Source of the DNA: Hydractinia symbiolongicarpus
Lineage: Eukaryota; Cnidaria; Hydrozoa; Anthoathecata; Hydractiniidae
Length of the DNA stretch: 64,000 bases
Assembly (NCBI RefSeq): GCF_029227915.1
Contig: NC_079883.1
Location: forward strand, 18,478,001 to 18,542,000
Direction: 5' to 3'
The translations under genes and the position numbers were made by a program. Below, one piece after another: positions 36,514 to 49,939 of this stretch. The notes under the pieces were generated by a model. That model did no database searches. It worked only from the letters and a program-made list of their open reading frames with translations, and was not told the origin of the DNA. How positions within the stretch are numbered: position 1 is the first letter of the stretch; each line of letters begins with the position of its first letter.

Positions 36514-38750
36514 ACAACTTGGGACGTCGTAGTCCATTGAAAATGGAAAGATTAGACCAATAGTAACCTGCGCAGGCACGTGGAACAACGAAAATTAGGT
36601 GTACGGCCTTTATTAGGCCGCAAAAGGTCATATTACAGCCTTTAGAGACCTGCACACGTGGTTGACAGTGTTATAAAGCTGTGGCTCAATTGCAAACAAC
36701 TTGGGACATCGTAGTCTATTGAGACAATATGGACTAGTGCGATCGTAGCTTGCGCAGGCACGTGGATCTACGTGATTCATGTGTACGGCCTCTATTAGGC
36801 AGCAAAAGGCCATGCATTAGACTTTAGAGGCCTGTACACGTGGCTGACTGTGTTACAAAGCCGTGTCGCAATGGAAAACCACTTGGGACGTCGTAGTCCA
36901 TTGAGAGTGGAAGGATTACACCAATGCTGACCTGTGCAGGCACGTGCAACCACGTGATATACGTGTAAGGCCTTTATTAGGCTGCAAGAGGCCATATTGC
37001 AATCGTTAGACGCATGTACTCGTAGTTAACGGTGTTATAACGCCATGGCGCAATGGAAAACGACTTGGGACGTCGTAGTCCATTGAGAGTGGAAGGATTA
37101 GACCAATGGTAACCTGTGCAGGCACGTGCAACCACGTGATTTATGTATACGGACTTTATTAGGCCGCAAAAGGTCATATTACAGCTTTTAGAGACCTGTA
37201 CACATGGTTGACGGTGTTATAAAGCTGTAGCGCAATTGCAAACAACTTGGGACGTCGTAGTCCATTGAGAGTGGAAGGATTACACCAATGCTGACCTGTG
37301 CAGGCACGTGCAACCACGTGATATACGTGTAAGGCCTTTATTAGGCTGCAAGAGGCCATTTTGCAATCGTTAGACGCATGTACTCGTAGTTAACGGTGTT
37401 ATAACGCCATGGCGCAATCGAAAACGACTTGGGACGTCTTAGTCCATTGAGAGTGGAAGGATTAGACCAATGGTAACCTGCGCAGGCACGTGGAACAACG
37501 TGATTTATGTATACCGACTTTATTAAGCCGCAAGAGGCGATATTACAGTCGTTAGACGCATGTACCCGTAGTTAACGGTGTTATAACGCCATGGCGCAAT
37601 GGAAAACAACTTGGGACGTCGTAGTTCATTGAGAGTACATGGACTAGTCCGATCGTAACTTGTGCAGGCACGTGGATCTACGTGATTCAAGTGTACGGCC
37701 TCTATTAGGCAGCAAAAGGCCATGCTATAGACTTTAGAGGCCTGTACACGTGGCTGACTGTGTTATAAAGCCGTGTCGCAATGGAAAACCACTTGGGACG
37801 TCGTAGTCCATTGAGAGTGGAAGGATTACACCAATGCTAACCTGTGCAGGCACGTGCAGCCACGTGATTTATGTATACGGACTTTATTAGGCCGCAAAAG
37901 GCCATATTACAGGCTTTAGGGGCCTGTACACGTGTTTGACGGTGTTGTAAAGCCGTGGCGCTATGAAAAACAACTTGGGACGTCGTAGTCCTTTAAGAGT
38001 GGAAGGATAAGACCAATGATAACCTACGCAGGCACGTGGAACAACGTGATTTATGTATACGGACTTTATTAGGCTGCAAGAGGCCATATTGCAGTCGTTA
38101 GACGCAGGTACCCGTAGTTAACGGTGTTATAACGCCATGGCGCAATGGAAAACAACTTGGGACGTCGTAGTCCATTGGAAATGGAAGGATTAGACCAATA
38201 GTAACCTGCGCAGGCACGTGGAACAACGAAAATTAGGTGTACGGCCTTTATTAGGCCGCAAAAGGTCATATTACAGCCTTTAGAGACCTGTACACGTGGT
38301 TGACAGTGTTATAAAGCTGTGGCGCAATTGCAAACAACTTGGGACATCGTAGTCTATTGAGACAATATGGACTAGTGCGATCGTAGCTTGCGCAGGCACG
38401 TGGATCTACGTGATTCATGTGTACGGCCTCTATTAGGCAGCCAAAGGCCATGCATTAGACTTTAGAGGCCTGTACACGTGGCTGACTGTGTTACAAAGCC
38501 GTGTCGAAATGGAAAACCACTTGGGACGTCGTAGTCCATTGAGAGTGGAAGGATTACACCAATGCTGACCTGTGCAGGCACGTGCAACCACGTGATATAC
38601 GTGTAAGGCCTTTATTAGGCTGCAAGAGGCCATATTGCAATCGTTAGACGCATGTACTCGTAGTTAACGGTGTTATAACGCCATGGCGCTATGGAAAACA
38701 ACTTGGGACGTCGTAGTCCTTTGAGAGTGGAAGGATAAGACCAATGATAT
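36203..38750. repeat. C HOR copy C0, 14 monomers
   Basis: Starts with the same GTAATTTATGTATACCGAC and CCTTTAATGGCC variants as copy C1. Offsets to C1 change from 5644 to 5098 bp, so C0 has three extra monomers (36.5-37.1 kb region), and it leaves the common order one monomer early. Confidence 0.7.
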
Positions 38751-39346
38751 CCTGCGCAGGCACTTGCAACCACGTGATTTATGTGTAAGGCATTTATTAG
38801 GCTGCAAGAGGCGATATTACAGTCGTTAGACGCATGTACCCGTAGTCAACGGTGTTTTAACGCCATGGCGCAATAGAAAACAACTTGGGACGTCGTAGTC
38901 CCTTGAGAGTACATGGACTAGTCCGATCGTAACTTGCGCAGGCACGTGGATCTACGTGATTCATGTGTACGGCCTCTATTAGGCAGTAAAAGGCCATGCT
39001 ATAGACTTTAGAGGCCTGTACACGTGGCTGACTGTGTTATAAAGCCGTGTCGCAATGGAAAACCACTTGGGACGTCGTAGTCCATTGAGAGTGGAAGGAT
39101 TACACCAATGCTAACCTGTGCAGGCACGTGCAACCACGTGATTTATGTATACGGACTTTATTAGGCCGCAAAAGGCCATACTACAGCCTTTAGGGGCCTG
39201 TACACGTGGTTGACGGTGTTGTAAAGCCGTGGCGCTATGGAAAACAACTTGGGACATCGTAGTCCATTGAGAGTGGAAGTATAAGACCATTGGTAACCTG
39301 CGCAGGCACGTGGAACAACGTGATTTATGTATACGGACTTTATTAG
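38199..39346. repeat. duplicated block in C, copy 1 (offset 1821 bp)
   Basis: About 1.15 kb repeated at 40020-41167 with very few visible differences; the shared GGCAGCCAAAGGCC (38437 and 40258), GTGTCGAAATGG, GATATCCTGCG and CGGTGTTTTAACG variants are diagnostic. The offset is ten monomers plus the 1 bp insertion at 39.52 kb. Confidence 0.78.
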
Positions 39347-39858
39347 GCAGGAAAAGGCCATATTACAGCCTTTAGGGGCCTGTACACGTGTTTGACGGTG
39401 TTGTAAAGCCGTGGCGATATGGAAAACAACTTGGGACGCCGTAGTCGATTGAGCGTGGAAGGATAAGATCAATGATAACCTGCGCAGGAACGTGCAACCA
39501 CGTGAAATACGTGTAAGGCCTTTTATTAGGGTACAAGAGGCTATATTACAGACCTTAGGGGCCTGTACACGTGGCTGACGCTGTTATAAAGCCATGGCGC
39601 AATGGAAAAGAATTTGGGACGTCGTAGTCCATTGAAAATGGAAGGATTAGACCAATAGTAACCTGCGCAGGCACGTGGAACAACGCACATTAGGTGTACG
39701 GCCTTTATTAGGCCGCAAAAGGTCATATTACAGCCTTTAGAGACCTGTACACGTGGTTGACGGTGTTATAAAGCTGTGGCGCAATTGTAAACAACTTGGG
39801 ACGTCGTAGTCTATTGAGACAACATGGACTAGTCCGATAGTAACTTGCGCAGGCACTT
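38685..39858. repeat. duplicated block in C, distant copy 1 (offset 7687 bp)
   Basis: Recurs at 46372-47545. Both copies carry the 1 bp insertion GCCTTTTATTAGGG and the rare AAAAGAATTTGGG variant. The odd offset is explained fully as 42 monomers plus 43 bp (41 bp foldback and two 1 bp insertions), which supports the monomer walk. Confidence 0.74.
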
Positions 39859-40019
39859 GCAACCACGTGATATACGTGTAAGGCCTTTATTAGGGTACAA
39901 GAGGCTATATTACAGCCCTTAGGGGCCTGTGCGCGTGGCTGACGCTGTTATAAAGCCATGGCGCAATGGAAAACAACTTGGGACGTCGTAGTCGATTGAG
40001 AGTGGAAGGATAAGACCAA

Positions 40020-41167
40020 TAGTAACCTGCGCAGGCACGTGGAACAACGAAAATTAGGTGTACGGCCTTTATTAGGCCGCAAAAGGTCATATTACAGCCT
40101 TTAGAGACCTGTACACGTGGTTGACAGTGTTATAAAGCTGTGGCGCAATTGCAAACAACTTGGGACATCGTAGTCTATTGAGACAATATGGACTAGTGCG
40201 ATCGTAGCTTGCGCAGGCACGTGGATCTACGTGATTCATGTGTACGGCCTCTATTAGGCAGCCAAAGGCCATGCATTAGACTTTAGAGGCCTGTACACGT
40301 GGCTGACTGTGTTACAAAGCCGTGTCGAAATGGAAAACCACTTGGGACGTCGTAGTCCATTGAGAGTGGAAGGATTACACCAATGCTGACCTGTGCAGGC
40401 ACGTGCAACCACGTGATATACGTGTAAGGCCTTTATTAGGCTGCAAGAGGCCATATTGCAATCGTTAGACGCATGTACTCGTAGTTAACGGTGTTATAAC
40501 GCCATGGCGCTATGGAAAACAACTTGGGACGTCGTAGTCCTTTGAGAGTGGAAGGATAAGACCAATGATATCCTGCGCAGGCACTTGCAACCACGTGATT
40601 TATGTGTAAGGCATTTATTAGGCTGCAAGAGGCGATATTACAGTCGTTAGACGCATGTACCCGTAGTCAACGGTGTTTTAACGCCATGGCGCAATAGAAA
40701 ACAACTTGGGACGTCGTAGTCCCTTGAGAGTACATGGACTAGTCCGATCGTAACTTGCGCAGGCACGTGGATCTACGTGATTCATGTGTACGGCCTCTAT
40801 TAGGCAGTAAAAGGCTATGCTATAGACTTTAGAGGCCTGTACACGTGGCTGACTGTGTTATAAAGCCGTGTCGCAATGGAAAACCACTTGGGACGTCGTA
40901 GTCCATTGAGAGTGGAAGGATTACACCAATGCTAACCTGTGCAGGCACGTGCAACCACGTGATTTATGTATACGGACTTTATTAGGCCGCAAAAGGCCAT
41001 ACTACAGCCTTTAGGGGCCTGTACACGTGGTTGACGGTGTTGTAAAGCCGTGGCGCTATGGAAAACAACTTGGGACATCGTAGTCCATTGAGAGTGGAAG
41101 TATAAGACCATTGGTAACCTGCGCAGGCACGTGGAACAACGTGATTTATGTATACGGACTTTATTAG
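40020..41167. repeat. duplicated block in C, copy 2 (offset 1821 bp)
   Basis: Second copy of the 38.2-39.3 kb block. It ends at 41167 by switching inside TTTATTAGG to the block shared with 35.47 kb, another phase-preserving junction. Confidence 0.76.
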
Positions 41168-41846
41168 GGCGCAAAAGGCCATATTACAGCCTTTCAGGGG
41201 CCTGTACACGTGGTTGACGATCTTATAACGCCGTGGCGCTATGGAAAACAACTTGGGACGTCGTAGTCCATTGAGAGTGGAAGGATAAGACCAATGCTAA
41301 CCTGCGCAGGCACGTGCAACCACGTGATATACGTGTAAGACCTTTATTAGGCTGCAAGAGGCCATATTACAGTCGTTAGACGCATGTACTTGTAGTTAAC
41401 GGTGTTATAACGCCGTGGCGCAATCGAAAACGACTTGTGTCGTCGTAGTCCATTGAGAGTGGAAGGATTAGACCAATGGTAACCTGCGCAGGCACGTGGA
41501 ACAACGTGATTTATGTATACGGACTTTATTAGGCCGCAAAAGGCCATATTACAGGCTTTAGGGGCCTGTACACGTGTTTGACGGTGTTGTAAAGCCGTGG
41601 CGCTATGGAAAACAACTTGAGACGTTGTAGTCCTTTGAGAGTGGAAGGATAAGACCAATGATAACCTGCGCAGGCACTTGCAACCACGTGATATATGTGT
41701 AAGGCCTTTATTAGGCTGCAAGAGGCGATATTACAGTCGTTAGACGCATGTACCCGTAGTTAACGGTATTATAACGCCATGGCGCTATGGAAAACAACTT
41801 GGGACATCGTAGTCCATTGAGAGTGGAAGGATTAGACCAATGGTAA

Positions 41847-44030
41847 CCTGCGCAGGCACGTGGAACAACGTAATTTATGTATACCGACTTTATTAAGCCG
41901 CAAAAGGCCATATTGCAGCCTTTAATGGCCTGTACACGTGGTTGACGGTGTTGTAAAGCCGTGGCGCTATGGAAAACAACTTGGGACGTCGTAGTCCTTT
42001 GAGAGTGGAAGGATAAGACCAATGATAACCTGCGAAGGCACTTGCAACCACGTGATATATGTGTAAGGCCTTTATTAGGCTGCAAGAGGCGATATTACAG
42101 TCGTTAGACGCATGTACCCGTAGTTAACGGTGTTATAACGCCATGGCGCAATGGAAAACCACTTGGGACGTCGTAGTCCATTGAGAGTGGAAGGATTACA
42201 CCAATGCTAACCTGTGCAGGCACGTGCAACAACGTGATTTATGTATACGGACTTTATTAGGCCGCAAAAGGTCATATTACAGCCTTTAGAGACCTGTACA
42301 CATGGTTGACGGTGTTATAAAGCTGTAGCGCAATTGCAAACAACTTGGGACGTCGTAGTCCATTGAGAGTGGAAGGATTACACCAATGCTGACCTGTGCA
42401 GGCACGTGCAACCACGTGATATACGTGTAAGGCCTTTATTAGGCTGCAAGAGGCCATTTTGCAATCGTTAGACGCATGTACTCGTAGTTAACGGTGTTAT
42501 AACGCCATGGCGCAATGGAAAACGACTTGGGACGTCTTAGTCCATTGAGAGTGGAAGGATTAGACCAATGGTAACCTGCGCAGGCACGTGGAACAACGTG
42601 ATTTATGTATACCGACTTTATTAAGCCGCAAGAGGCGATATTACAGTCGTTAGACGCATGTACCCGTAGTTAACGGTGTTATAACGCCATGGCGCAATGG
42701 AAAACAACTTGGGACGTCGTAGTTCATTGAGAGTACATGGACTAGTCCGATCGTAACTTGTGCAGGCACGTGGATCTACGTGATTCAAGTGTACGGCCTC
42801 TATTAGGCAGCAAAAGGCCATGCTATAGACTTTAGAGTCCTGTACACGTGGCTGACTGTGTTATAAAGCCGTGTCGCAATGGAAAACCACTTGGGACGTC
42901 GTAGTCCATTGAGAGTGGAAGGATTACACCAATGCTAACCTGTGCAGGCACGTGCAGCCACGTGATTTATGTATACAGACTTTATTAGGCCGCAAAAGGC
43001 CATATTACAGGCTTTAGGCGCCTGTACACGTGTTTGACGGTGTTGTAAAGCCGTGGCGCTATGGAAAACAACTTGGAACGTCGTAGTCCTTTAAGAGTGG
43101 AAGGATAAGACCAATGATAACCTACGCAGGCACGTGGAACAACGTGATTTATGTATACGGACTTTATTAGGCTGCAAGAGGCCATATTGCAGTCGTTAGA
43201 CGCAGGTACCCGTAGTTAACGGTGTTATAACGCCATGGCGCAATGGAAAACAACTTGGGACGTCGTAGTCCATTGAAAATGGAAAGATTAGACCAATAGT
43301 AACCTGCGCAGGCACGTGGAACAACGAAAATTAGGTGTACGGCCTTTATTAGGCCGCAAAAGGTCATATTACAGCCTTTAGAGACCTGTACACGTGGTTG
43401 ACAGTGTTATAAAGCTGTGGCGCAATTGCAAACAACTTGGGACATCGTAGTCTATTGAGACAATATGGACTAGTGCGATCGTAGCTTGCGCAGGCACGTG
43501 GATCTACGTGATTCATGTGTACGGCCTCTATTAGGCAGCAAAAGGCCATGCATTAGACTTTAGAGGCCTGTACACGTGGCTGACTGTGTTACAAAGCCGT
43601 GTCGCAATGGAAAACCACTTGGGACGTCGTAGTCCATTGAGAGTGGAAGGATTACACCAATGCTGACCTGTGCAGGCACGTGCAACCACGTGATATACGT
43701 GTAAGGCCTTTATTAGGCTGCAAGAGGCCATATTGCAATCGTTAGACGCATGTACTCGTAGTTAACGGTGTTATAACGCCATGGCGCAATGGAAAACGAC
43801 TTGGGACGTCGTAGTCCATTGAGAGTGGAAGGATTAGACCAATGGTAACCTGTGCAGGCACGTGCAACCACGTGATATACGTGTAAGGCCTTTATTAGGC
43901 TACAAGAGGCCATTTTGCAATCGTTAGACGCATGTACTCGTAGTTAACGGTGTTATAACGCCATGGCGCAATGGAAAACGACTTGGGACGTCGTAGTCCA
44001 TTGAGAGTGGAAGGATTAGACCAATGGTAA
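41847..44030. repeat. C HOR copy C1, 12 monomers, 2184 bp
   Basis: Twelve monomers of exactly 182 bp. The next copy follows directly in tandem, and variants such as AGCTGTAGCGCAATTGC, GGCCATTTTGCAATCG and GACGCAGGTACCCG recur at 2184 bp. The first monomer has the CCTTTAATGGCC variant also found in C0 and C2. Confidence 0.82.
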
Positions 44031-45850
44031 CCTGCGCAGGCACGTGGAACAACGTGATTTATGTATACCGACTTTATTAAGCCGCAAAAGGCCATATTGC
44101 AGCCTTTAATGGCCTGTACACGTGGTTGACGGTGTTGTAAAGCCGTGGCGCTATGGAAAACAACTTGGGACGTCGTAGTCCTTTGAGAGTGGAAGGATAA
44201 GACCAATGATAACCTGCGAAGGCACTTGCAACCACGTGATATATGTGTAAGGCCTTTATTAGGCTGCAAGAGGCGATATTACAGTCGTTAGACGCATGTA
44301 CCCGTAGTTAACGGTGTTATAACGCCATGGCGCAATGGAAAACCACTTGGGACGTCGTAGTCCATTGAGAGTGGAAGGATTACACCAATGCTAACCTGTG
44401 CAGGCACGTGCAACCACGTGATTTATGTATACGGACTTTATTAGGCCGCAAAAGGTCATATTACAGCCTTTAGAGACCTGTACACATGGTTGACGGTGTT
44501 ATAAAGCTGTAGCGCAATTGCAAACAACTTGGGACGTCGTAGTCCATTGAGAGTGGAAGGATTACACCAATGCTGACCTGTGCAGGCACGTGCAACCACG
44601 TGATATACGTGTAAGGCCTTTATTAGGCTGCAAGAGGCCATTTTGCAATCGTTAGACGCATGTACTCGTAGTTAACGGTGTTATAACGCCATGGCGCAAT
44701 GGAAAACGACTTGGGACGTCTTAGTCCATTGAGAGTGGAAGGATTAGACCAATGGTAACCTGCGCAGGCACGTGGAACAACGCGATTTATGTATACCGAC
44801 TTTATTAAGCCGCAAGAGGCGATATTACAGTCGTTAGACGCATGTACCCGTAGTTAACGGTGTTATAACGCCATGGCGCAATGGAAAACAACTTGGGACG
44901 TCGTAGTTCATTGAGAGTACATGGACTAGTCCGATCGTAACTTGTGCAGGCACGTGGATCTACGTGATTCAAGTGTACGGCCTCTATTAGGCAGCAAAAG
45001 GCCATGCTATAGACTTTAGAGGCCTGTACACGTGGCTGACTGTGTTATAAAGCCGTGTCGCAATGGATAACCACTTGGGACGTCGTAGTCCATTGAGAGT
45101 GGAAGGATTACACCAATGCTAACCTGTGCAGGCACGTGCAGCCACGTGATTTATGTATACGGACTTTATTAGGCCGCAAAAGGCCATATTACAGGCTTTA
45201 GGGGCCTGTACACGTGTTTGACGGTGTTGTAAAGCCGTGGCGCTATGGAAAACAACTTGGGACGTCGTAGTCCTTTAAGAGTGGAAGGATAAGACCAATG
45301 ATAACCTACGCAGGCACGTGGAACAACGTGATTTATGTATACGGACTTTATTAGGCTGCAAGAGGCCATATTGCAGTCGTTAGACGCAGGTAGCCGTAGT
45401 TAACGGTGTTATAACGCCATGGCGCAATGGAAAACAACTTGGGACGTCGTAGTCCATTGAAAATGGAAGGATTAGACCAATAGTAACCTGCGCAGGCACG
45501 TGGAACAACGAAAATTAGGTGTACGGCCTTTATTAGGCCGCAAAAGGTCATATTACAGCCTTTAGAGACCTGTACACGTGGTTGACAGTGTTATAAAGCT
45601 GTGGCGCAATTGCAAACAACTTGGGACATCGTAGTCTATTGAGACAATATGGACTAGTGCGATCGTAGCTTGCGTAGGCACGTGGATCTACGTGATTCAT
45701 GTGTACGGCCTCTATTAGGCAGCAAAAGGCCATGCATTAGACTTTAGAGGCCTGTACACGTGGCTGACTGTGTTACAAAGCCGTGTCGAAATGGAAAACC
45801 ACTTGGGACGTCGTAGTCCATTGAGAGTGGAAGGATTACACCAATGCTGA

Positions 45851-46073
45851 CCTGTGCAGGCACGTGCAACCACGTGATATACGTGTAAGGACTTTATTAG
45901 GCTGCAAGAGGCCATATTGCAATCGTCATATTGCAATGGCGTTATAACACCGTTAACTACGAGTACATGGAAGCATGTACTCGTAGTTAACGGTGTTATA
46001 ACGCCATGGCGCAATGGAAAACGACTTGGGACGTCGTAGTCCATTGAGAGTGGAAGGATTAGACCAATGGTAA
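45851..46073. repeat. 223 bp monomer enlarged by templated inverted insertion
   Basis: After CATATTGCAATCGT (45915-45928) the expected TAGACG is replaced by 47 bases. These are an 11 bp direct copy of CATATTGCAAT, the reverse complement of the following monomer segment, and a GAAG spacer. Normal sequence resumes at CATGTACTCG. Net gain is 41 bp. All new bases except the GAAG spacer can be assigned to local templates. Confidence 0.9.
45936..46007. repeat. 72 bp perfect inverted repeat (34 bp arms, 4 bp loop)
   Basis: Left arm 45936-45969, loop GAAG 45970-45973, right arm 45974-46007; all 34 positions pair. The right arm is ordinary monomer sequence (CATGTACTCG to ACGCCAT); the left arm is its exact reverse complement. 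In single-stranded DNA or RNA this would form a long hairpin. It is the only reversed satellite sequence I found in 64 kb. Confidence 0.95.
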
Positions 46074-46371
46074 CCTGTGCAGGCACGTGCAACCACGTGA
46101 TATACGTGTAAGGCCTTTATTAGGCTACAAGAGGCCATTTTGCAATCGTTAGACGCATGTACTCGTAGTTAACGGTGTTATAACGCCATGGCGCAATGAA
46201 AAACGACTTGGGACGTCGTAGTACATTGAGAGTGGAAGGATTAGACCAATTGTAACCTGCGCAGGCACGTGGAACAACGTGATTTATGTATACCGACTTT
46301 ATTAAGCCGCAAAAGGCCATATTACAGCCTTTAGGGGCCTGTACACGTGGTTGACGGTGTTGTAAAGCCGT

Positions 46372-47545
46372 GGCGCTATGGAAAACAACTTGGGACGTCG
46401 TAGTCCTTTGAGAGTGGAAGGATAAGACCAATGATATCCTGCGCAGGCACTTGCAACCACGTGATTTATGTGTAAGGCCTTTATTAGGCTGCAAGAGGCG
46501 ATATTACAGTCGTTAGACGCATGTACCCGTAGTCAACGGTGTTTTAACGCCATGGCGCAATAGAAAACAACTTGGGACGTCGTAGTCCATTGAGAGTACA
46601 TGGACTAGTCCGATCGTAACTTGCGCAGGCACGTGGATCTACGTGATTCATGTGTACGGCCTCTATTAGGCAGCAAAAGGCCATGCTATAGACTTTAGAG
46701 GCCTGTACACGTGGCTGACTGTGTTATAAAGCCGTGTCGCAATGGAAAACCACTTGGGACGTCGTAGTCAATTGAGAGTGGAAGGATTACACCAATGCTA
46801 ACCTGTGCAAGCACGTGCAACCACGTGATTTATGTATACGGACTTTATTAGGCCGCAAAAGGCCATATTACAGCCTTTAGGGGCCTGTACACGTGGTTGA
46901 CGGTTTTGTAAAGCCGTGGCGCTATGGAAAACAACTTGGGACATCGTAGTCCATTGAGAGTGGAAGTATAAGACCATTGGTAACCTGCGCAGGCACGTGG
47001 AACAACGTGATTTATGTATACGGACTTTATTAGGCAGGAAAAGGCCATATTACAGCCTTTAGGGGCCTGTACACGTGTTTGACGGTGTTGTAAAGCCGTG
47101 GCGATATGGAAAACAACTTGGGACGCCGTAGTCGATTGAGCGTGGAAGGATAAGATCAATGATAACCTGCGCAGGAACGTGCAACCACGTGAAATACGTG
47201 TAAGGCCTTTTATTAGGGTACAAGAGGCTATATTACAGACCTTAGGGGCCTGTACACGTGGCTGACGCTGTTATAAAGCCATGGCGCAATGGAAAAGAAT
47301 TTGGGACGTCGTAGTCCATTGAAAATGGAAGGATTAGACCAATAGTAACCTGCGCAGGCACGTGGAACAACGCACATTAGGTGTACGGCCTTTATTAGGC
47401 CGCAAAAGGTCATATTACAGCCTTTAGAGACCTGTACACGTGGTTGACGGTGTTATAAAGCTGTGGCGCAATTGTAAACAACTTGGGACGTCGTAGTCTA
47501 TTGAGACAACATGGACTAGTCCGATCGTAACTTGCGCAGGCACGT
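46372..47545. repeat. duplicated block in C, distant copy 2 (offset 7687 bp)
   Basis: Second copy of the 38.7-39.9 kb block, beginning in a hybrid monomer just after C2 and ending where CCGATCGTAACTTGCG replaces CCGATAGTAACTTGCG. Confidence 0.72.
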
Positions 47546-49532
47546 GGATCTACGTGATCCATGTGTACGGCCTCTATTAGGCAGCAAAAGGCCATGCTAT
47601 AGACTTTAGAGGCCTGTACACGTGACTGACTGTGTTATAAAGCCGTGTCGCAATGGAAAACCACTCGGGACGTCGTAGTCCATTGAGAGTGGAAGGATTA
47701 GATCAATGGTAACCTGCGCAGGCACGTGAAACAACGTGATTTATGTATACGGACTTTATTAGGCCGCAAAAGGCCATATTACAGGCTTTAGGGGCCTGCA
47801 CACGTGTTTGACGGTGTTGTAAAGCCGTGGCGCTATGGAAAACAACTTGGGACGTTGTAGTCATTTGAGAGTGGAAGGATAAGACCAATGATAACCTGCG
47901 CAGTCACTTGCAACCACGTGATATATGTGTGAGGCCTTTATTAGGCTGCAAGAGGCGATATTACAGTCGTTAGACGCATGTACCCGTAGTTAACGGTATT
48001 ATAACGCCATGGCGCAATGGAAAACAACTTGGGACGTTGTAGTCCATTGAGAGTACATGGACTAGTCCGATCGTAACTTGCGCAGGCACGTGGATCTACG
48101 TGATTCATGTGTACGGCCTCTATTAGGCAGCGAAAGGCCATGCTATAGACTTTAGAGGCATGTACACGTGGCTGACTGTGTTATAAAGCCGTGTCGCAAT
48201 GGAAAACCACTTGGGACGTCGTACTCCATTGAGAGTGGAAGGATTACACCAATGCTGACCTGTGCAGGCACGTGCAACCACGTGATATACGTGTAAGGCC
48301 TTTATTAGGCTGCAAGAGGCCATTTTGCAATCGTTAGACGCATGTACTCGTAGTTAAAGGTGTTATAACGCCATGGCGCAATGGAAAACGACTTGGGACG
48401 TCGTAGTCCATTGAGAGTGGAAGGATTAGACCAATGGTAACCTGCGCAGGCACGTGGAACAACGTGATTTATGTATACCGACTTTATTAAGCCGCAAAAG
48501 GCCATATTGCAGCCTTTAGGGGCCTGTACACGTGGTTGACGGTGTTGTAAAGCCGTGGCGCTATGGAAAACAACTTGGGACGTCGTAGTCCTTTGAGAGT
48601 GGAAGGATAAGACCAATGATAACCTACGCAGGCACGTGCAACCACGTGATATATGTGTAAGGCCTTCATTAGGCTGCAAGAGGCCATATTGCAGTCGTTA
48701 GACGCAGGTACCCGTAGTTAACGGTGTTATAACGCCATGGCGCAATGGAAAACAACTTGGGACGTCGTAGTCCATTGAAAATTGAAGGATTAGACCAATA
48801 GTAACCTGCGCAGGCACGTGGAACAACGAAAATTAGGTGTACGGCCTTTATTAGGCCGCAAAAGGTCATATTACAGCCTTTAGAGACCTGTACACGTGGT
48901 TGACAGTGTTATAAAGCTGTGGTGCAATTGCAAATAATTTGGGACATCGTAGTCTATTGAGACAATATGGACTAGTGCGATCGTAGCTTGCGCAGGCACG
49001 TGGATCTACGTGATTCATGTGTACGGCCTCTATTAGGCAGCAAAAGGCCATGCTATAGACTTTAGAGGCCTGTACACGTGGCTGACTGTGTTACAAAGCC
49101 GTGTCGCAATGGAAAACCACTTGGGACGTCGTAGTCCATTGAGAGTGGAAGGATTACACCAATGCTGACCTGTGCAGGCACGTGCAACCACGTGATATAC
49201 GTGTAAGGCCTTTATTAGGCTGCAAGAGGCCATATTGCAATCGTTAGACGCATGTACTCGTAGTTAACGGTGTTATAACGCCATGGCGCAACGGAAAACG
49301 ACTTGGGACGTCGTAGTCCATTGAGAGTGGAAGGATTAGACCAATTTTAACCTGTGCAGGCACGTGCAACCACGTGATATACGTGTAAGGCCTTTATTAG
49401 GCTACAAGAGGCCATTTTGCAATCGTTAGACGCATGTACTCGTAGTTAACGGTGTTATAACGCCATGGCGCAATGGAAAACGACTTGGGACGTCGTAGTC
49501 CATTGAGAGTGGAAGGATTAGACCAATCGTAA

Positions 49533-49790
49533 CCTGCGCAGGCACGTGGAACAATGTGATTTATGTATACCGACTTTATTAAGCCGCAAAAGCCATATTA
49601 CAGCCTTTAGGGGCCTGTACACGTGGTTGACGGTGTTGTAAAGCCGTGGCGCTATTAGGCTGCAAGAGGCGATATTACAGTCGTTAGACGCATGTACCCG
49701 TAGTTAACGGTGTTTTAACGCCATGGCGCAATAGAAAACAACTTGGGACGTCGTAGTCCATTGAGAGTACATGGACTAGTCCGATCGTAA
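49533..49790. repeat. 258 bp chimeric unit from an out-of-register 105 bp deletion
   Basis: At the junction GTGGCGCTATTAGGCTG (near 49646-49662) monomer offset ~121 is joined to offset ~45 of the next monomer. The undisturbed relative at 46371-46490 has 105 more bases between the two TAT triplets, so a 3 bp microhomology brackets the loss. A further single base is missing at AAGCCGCAAAAGCC upstream. All other multi-monomer losses in the window keep register; this one does not. Confidence 0.88.
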
Positions 49791-49939
49791 CTTGCGCAGG
49801 CACGTGGATCTACGTGATTCATGTGTACGGCCTCTATTATGCAGCAAAAGGCCATGCTATAGACTTTAGAGGCCTGTACACGTGGCTGACTGTGTTATAA
49901 AGCCGTGTCACAATGGAAAACCACTTGGGACGTCGTAGT

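Larger units (their letters stand above)
44031..46255. repeat. C HOR copy C2, 12 monomers with foldback insertion, 2225 bp
   Basis: Tandem copy of C1 enlarged by 41 bp because of the inverted insertion in its eleventh monomer. After the insertion, variants line up with C1 at 2225 bp (46098 with 43873), so nothing else was lost. Confidence 0.82.

Noticed and set aside
45851-46073. Transposon or MITE insertion at the inverted repeat
   Set aside because: Both arms consist of satellite sequence, there is no target-site duplication and no foreign interior; a local template switch explains all but the 4 bp spacer.
49533-49790. Boundary between two separate arrays
   Set aside because: Sequence on both sides is C-type and the relative at 46.26-46.55 kb shows the undeleted form, so it is an internal deletion.
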